DNA from: Dipylidium caninum
Taxonomy: Eukaryota > Platyhelminthes > Cestoda > Cyclophyllidea > Dipylidiidae
Direction: 5' to 3'
Length of the DNA: 36,912 bases
Assembly (NCBI GenBank): GCA_017562135.1
Contig: QEYB01001526.1
Coordinates: 1 to 36,912 of the forward strand
Shown here: one piece after another, positions 33,109 to 36,912 of the stretch
Position numbering within the stretch: position 1 is the stretch's first letter
How the letters are laid out: each line of letters starts with the position of its first letter
Translations under genes and position numbers: made by a program
Notes under the pieces: model-generated
What the model was told of the DNA's origin: nothing
What the model saw: only the letters and a program-made list of their open reading frames with translations
Database searches by the model: none

Positions 33109-33134
33109 CCCCCCCCCCACCCCCCCCCCCCCCC
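33109..33134 (+). repeat. poly-C tract
   Basis: Twenty-five C bases interrupted by one A at 33,119. The minus strand is a long G run that could form quadruplex DNA. The exact length is unreliable because homopolymers are error-prone. Confidence 0.85.
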
Positions 33135-33415
33135 GTCCGGCGAGAGATTCCGTGAATATCATAAACGACGTGCTGCAGATGCTGCACAGTGAAATAGGTG
33201 AAGAATGCGAACAACACCGTACGATTTCATCATGAATTATGCCGTTGTTGATCGCGTGCCATTACATAAGGCTATTGCCAGGAGAGACCGCAACATCAAC
33301 CCAAACACTCATCTTTCAGCTCATCGGTGTTATGCTGCTGTTGGAACATTTTTCGTGCACTCTCATTTAACTGGAAGGCCAACCTAAGAGTGCTGTCGTC
33401 AGGCTCTCTCAGTGT

Positions 33416-33724
33416 TCAGCCAGAAGTGGTTGAAAGGGATGTTTCATAGTGAGAGGTTTTTGGGCTTGGAATGTTGAAACGCCCGTTTGTAGGAATGATT
33501 GCACTCACTCCACCAGCATATCTCAGAACCGACACTATCCATCTGGCGCTGATGAATTTTATAGTGGCAAGGCTCAGCATTAGTCTCCCTACGACCGCCC
33601 TCGCCCCGGCGATACCTAACAAGTCGGCAGAATATATCATCCAGAAAGATGTCAAATTCCAGCAATAGTGGTTGCATTGACAGAATATAACGGTGTGGCG
33701 ACGTGGCCAGGAATGCGTGATCAT
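33416..33724 (-). CDS. unrecognised open frame, hydrophobic, open on both strands
   Basis: The minus strand is open for 102 codons with two hydrophobic stretches around YSADLLGIAGARAVVGRLML and FISARWIVSVLRYAGGVSAI. The plus strand (33,471-33,668) is also open with GMIALTPPAYLRTDTIHLAL and FIVARLSISLPTTALAPA. Both look plausible and neither is recognised. There are no obvious splice sites at the ends. Confidence 0.1.
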   Translation of the reverse strand: MITHSWPRRHTVIFCQCNHYCWNLTSFWMIYSADLLGIAGARAVVGRLMLSLATIKFISARWIVSVLRYAGGVSAIIPTNGRFNIPSPKTSHYETSLSTTSG

Positions 33725-35196
33725 TGCCGGATGTAGTAAGGGACGGATTTCACGAGGCAGGAGTGTGGGATCCCAACTTAAATTGGGAATATTACAAGGA
33801 AGTTTTCGAGCGAGCCGTCATGGGGCGTAGAACGGTTAACATCAAAGCATTTGATTGATTCATGCTTTGCCCTCTCACCTGAAACAATTGGTTATGCAGC
33901 TCAACTTTCTCATTAATTCTCTCCCAGGGTCGTCATTCATTGTGTCAAAATTAAGGGATGAATCCGACAAGTCAAACATTTAGAAGACAGTCTATTTTTT
34001 AAGGTGACTAAGAAGTTGACAATAATGCGGCTCCAAGTTAAACGCAGTTTATACCACATTACATACGATTGGACCTCCAGTCGTAGTACGAGATTCAAAG
34101 TTAGCGCCAAAATGTCCAGTTTTTGCTAATACATCTTAAGGGCTTCCACGGTAAGCTTTACAGACAAATCTAAGGAAGTGTTTGTTCTGCCAATTGCAAC
34201 TAGATCGGTTAAATGACATGTCGATCGCGCTTTTGCTTCATACATTATTATGGGCTGCGGTGGAATCACATGCTGGTACGAGAATCGTGCGGTGCTCTGG
34301 AAAGTATAACATGGGGTATGGGTTTGTCAGTCCCAACTGAGCTGTTGATACGTGGGTGAACTTGAAAGGACCATGCACAGCAATTAATTAAGTCGCGGAT
34401 GTTGACGCATAGTAATGTTAGAGAGATTGGTTGCTGAGTGTTCGTCGGTTATCCCCGACAGTTCATGTCGGTGGCTCACATCCATTTGTGCCGATCTACA
34501 AACCTCCCGCATATTTGGATTGGCAGTCTGCAACTTTGACACTCTGATGAAATTTGTCCTCTTATCTAATATTCTGCGTCAAAATTTAACTTAGGATGAT
34601 CTTCGTTGAGGGATGGCTGACTCCGTATTGTTATTTCAACGAATAGAGGTCTCACTCAATAGGGTTTGGAGGAGAGCCTGTGTCTGGTGCATGGGAGATT
34701 CAAGGGATATCGAGACGAGATGAAAGATAAAGCTGTATTCATGTGGTCAGTGTCAAATGCAATGCAGATCGATGAAGATGGACAGGGTTGGGGGACCGCA
34801 AGGCAAAGGAATGACGGTTGATGGTAAGATTGAACCTCCTTAAGGGAACTCGTAGTGAAATAGGTGCGAGAGAATATTGGTGATCAGGTTCAGACGCCCG
34901 ATGTTGGGTTGGTAGACCTATGCGTATGGTGAGCCGAAGCAGATCTTTCCCGTGGGTGATTTTCACGTTCTTCTCTTAAGATACAGCTATTTGGCGGGCA
35001 AACGAGACGCACTGATGATGCTGTGTAAGTCACCGGTTAATGAATGTAGAAGGTGATATTCACTACCATACCAAGGCTAGGGAAAATGTCATCGGACTTA
35101 AGAGATGATTGCATGTAGAGTCAACTGGTGTGTCATTAAGCGTTCCTACTAGACGAGGAAAATTGTGAGCCTGCCCATTGTCAAGGAGTCTGGCAC

Positions 35197-35601
35197 GTGG
35201 CACATCCATTAAGTCCTTTTTGCTGCCGCTTCAGTGTCGACAGGCTGTGCTATGGGAAGAGGAAGACTATTTCGAGTCAACTTGCATTGTATGTGTGCAA
35301 GTGTAGGAGAAGCCAAAGGAAATGGAAAGCTGCAGTTTGTTACTGCTCCCAACTGTTACTTAGCTCGAGCAGGAGGTGGGATTTCTTCTTATCCTCGAAT
35401 TCGAGATTGTTGCACAGGAGGGCGGAAGTGAAATTCGTGACAGCGAACTGGCTGGATATAAGTGAGATAAGTAGGAAATTGAATCGGATAGAGGAAAATG
35501 GCGACGATAGTTTGTTCCTAAATGGGAGGGTCACGTGTAAATTTCCCGAATTACCCGAGGATGGGTTCAGGGTGGAGGATCGCACGCTCTGCATTCATTA
35601 G
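35197..35601 (+). CDS. unrecognised open frame, 134 codons, preceded by a splice-acceptor-like site
   Basis: Longest frame in the single-copy tail. It ends with DDSLFLNGRVTCKFPELPED, then GFRVEDRTLCIH and a stop. A good acceptor-like sequence (TTTTTGCTGCCGCTTCAG, ending 35,235) lies near its start. All three plus frames and the minus strand (35,594-35,340) are partly open here, so the open length alone is weak evidence. Charged and polar residues are balanced in the last 50 codons, which look best. No family is recognised. Confidence 0.2.
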   Translation: MAHPLSPFCCRFSVDRLCYGKRKTISSQLALYVCKCRRSQRKWKAAVCYCSQLLLSSSRRWDFFLSSNSRLLHRRAEVKFVTANWLDISEISRKLNRIEENGDDSLFLNGRVTCKFPELPEDGFRVEDRTLCIH

Positions 35602-36218
35602 CCTTGCATTGAGTCGGAAAGAGAAGGTGTAGCTAATCACAATTTCGACGACGCTTAAGTGTAAGCTAGGAAGGTCTGTAACTCGAGGTTACAAAAATGG
35701 AACGAAACTTGAAGACGTGGAACGGAAGATGAACTTCTGCCACATGTCAACCGAAGTCAAAGGATTCCGATAGTACAATAAACTGTAATCGAAGCTCGGA
35801 TAGTTTGTGCCAATTAGTGGTCTCTGATAAACTCAGCAGATGTGTGTAGAAAAAATGTTCGTTAGTCTTCGCATTGAGACCGAAGTGAAAATCTGCGTCT
35901 CTGCGAGGTGGGGGTATCTGGAAAAACCCAACTACTTATAACTAACTTTTTAGTCTGCAATCTCATGTGTCAGTAAAGATGACAAAAATCGTATTTTGGG
36001 CAAAATGATAACATGTCCTCAGATGCAGGATCAGCATATTGGTATTGCGAGAAGAAAAGATAAAGAGAGTGGATGAGATACACGAGAAACAAATGATGGA
36101 TGCCCAGAACAACAAAACCATTAAACACCAATCAATAAATAAAGTAAGTAATATTATACGCAAAAAATAATGAAAAGTGCAGATAAAGAGATTTAATTAC
36201 GGATTCATTCCTTCAAAG

Positions 36219-36389
36219 CGATTGAGCGAATCATGCGTGAGGAGTATTTTATCAAAGATTGTGAGAGGCAGATTCCCACAATTTACGCAGTGTTTATTAA
36301 CTGACATCCCAAATTCATCTTCCATGAAGCAGTCAATGTCTCGAAGACTCTATTCAATTGTCGAGATAGTGTACTCCAACCCTTGAAAG
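36219..36389 (+). CDS. candidate exon with an in-frame TGA, upstream of a possible mini-intron
   Basis: The frame reads IERIMREEYFIKDCERQIPT, then IYAVFIN, a TGA at 36,302-36,304, and HPKFIFHEAVNVSKTLFNCR ending in QPLK. Both sides of the TGA look like one protein, so it could be a sequence error, a decayed gene, or an unrecognised intron between them. A near-ideal donor (GAAAG/GTGAGTTT) follows at 36,390. A possible acceptor (ATTCATTCCTTCAAAG) ends at 36,218. An overlapping frame with RSILSKIVRGRFPQFTQC is open too. No family is recognised. Confidence 0.25.
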
Positions 36390-36426
36390 GTGAGTTTCGC
36401 GTTGTTTTTGAACAACAGAGGCGCAG

Positions 36427-36596
36427 AGCATTATCACTTAAAGGATGATGAGGTTACAATGATTATGACCAGTGTTGAGCACAGACCGATGCGGATAGAT
36501 TGTAAACTGACTGTCTCATACGGTGCCCAATACCGTGGTTTCCGGTGTACAAAATTGCCGTGTTGTTGTTCATCTTTTTCGGGACAAGGATGCTAA
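36427..36596 (+). CDS. candidate second exon after a 31- or 37-bp intron
   Basis: After GTGAGTTTCGCGTTGTTTTT and a nearby AG, the frame continues EHYHLKDDEVTMIMTSVEHR, then PMRIDCKLTVSYGAQYRGF, RCTKLPCCCSSFSGQGC and a stop. The phase fits: the previous exon leaves one G, and either AG (36,420 or 36,426) restores the same frame. The composition is strongly protein-like and no family is recognised. The stop at 36,594 may be the true end, or the exon may leave earlier through a donor I cannot identify. Confidence 0.28.
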
Positions 36597-36912
36597 CAGC
36601 ATTTGGCGTCTTAATGAGAAAATGGCGGAATTGGAAACGCCGACTAATGATTTTTCTAACTGCGCAATTAGCGAGGCGAGTGTGGTTAGGTAGAGAGAAC
36701 TAAGCCACGGGGACTGAGTTCGACATGCACCAAATACGAGTTGTCTTCTGGGTTATTTGAGAGAATACTGTGTCCATCGGTGGATGACTGATGGAAAGGC
36801 ATACGGGATAACGGTTCGTAAGTGCAATGAAAACAAAGACAGGCGCTTGTTCGGAACCTCGCACAAATTCGAATCGGCTGATTGCATTCACTAACTATTT
36901 TGCCAAAAATCG

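Larger units (their letters stand above)
32304..35196. other. single-copy region with no supportable gene
   Basis: Only short open frames are present (at most about 100 codons), with no recognised domains. From about 33,760 to 34,730 even short frames are scarce on both strands. A long C-tract sits at 33,109-33,134. Confidence 0.6.

Noticed and set aside
1..36912. tRNA, rRNA, CRISPR array, or reverse transcriptase motifs
   Set aside because: Read through both strands without finding a convincing tRNA box pair, rRNA-like sequence, regular spacer array, or a YADD-type motif in context.

Overview
This 36.9 kb window looks like nuclear DNA from an animal. There are no bacterial-style operons or ribosome-binding sites. 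The longest open frame is only about 190 codons. Short, weak candidate exons with GT/AG borders sit in a background of microsatellites (TG, CT, GGA, AGGAT). A possible 31- or 37-bp intron at the right edge, together with the general base composition, would fit a flatworm and perhaps a tapeworm, but I hold this guess at low confidence. I see no rRNA, tRNA, spliced-leader RNA, CRISPR array, or complete transposon or virus gene.

The main content is repeat architecture. An arm of about 7.9 kb (292-8,223) recurs in reverse complement at 16,069-23,943. Between the arms lies a unique spacer of 7.85 kb (8,224-16,068). The inner halves of the arms are nearly identical and differ mostly by 1-base insertions and deletions. 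The outer ends are more diverged, with short blocks that cannot be aligned. A second event overlaps the right arm: 23,299-27,680 is repeated in the same orientation at 28,245-32,303. A module of about 640 bp, where the two systems overlap, is therefore present three times. The direct copies differ by many small indels, a roughly 286-bp block found only in the first copy, and an AGGAT expansion found only in the second. The last 4.6 kb (32,304-36,912) appears single copy.

Gene content is sparse and uncertain. The spacer holds a possible spectrin-repeat-like exon on the plus strand (8,679-8,843) and three protein-like minus-strand segments (10,131-9,086). The first direct repeat holds a short segment resembling a PP2C phosphatase core motif. 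The right edge holds a plausible exon, mini-intron, exon structure with an in-frame TGA. Most of the longer open frames in the repeats break or shift frame between copies, so they are chance frames, decayed genes, or genes spoiled by sequence error.

No pathway or operon can be described. What most needs a second look is whether the inverted and direct duplications are real chromosome structure or the product of mis-joined haplotypes from noisy long reads.
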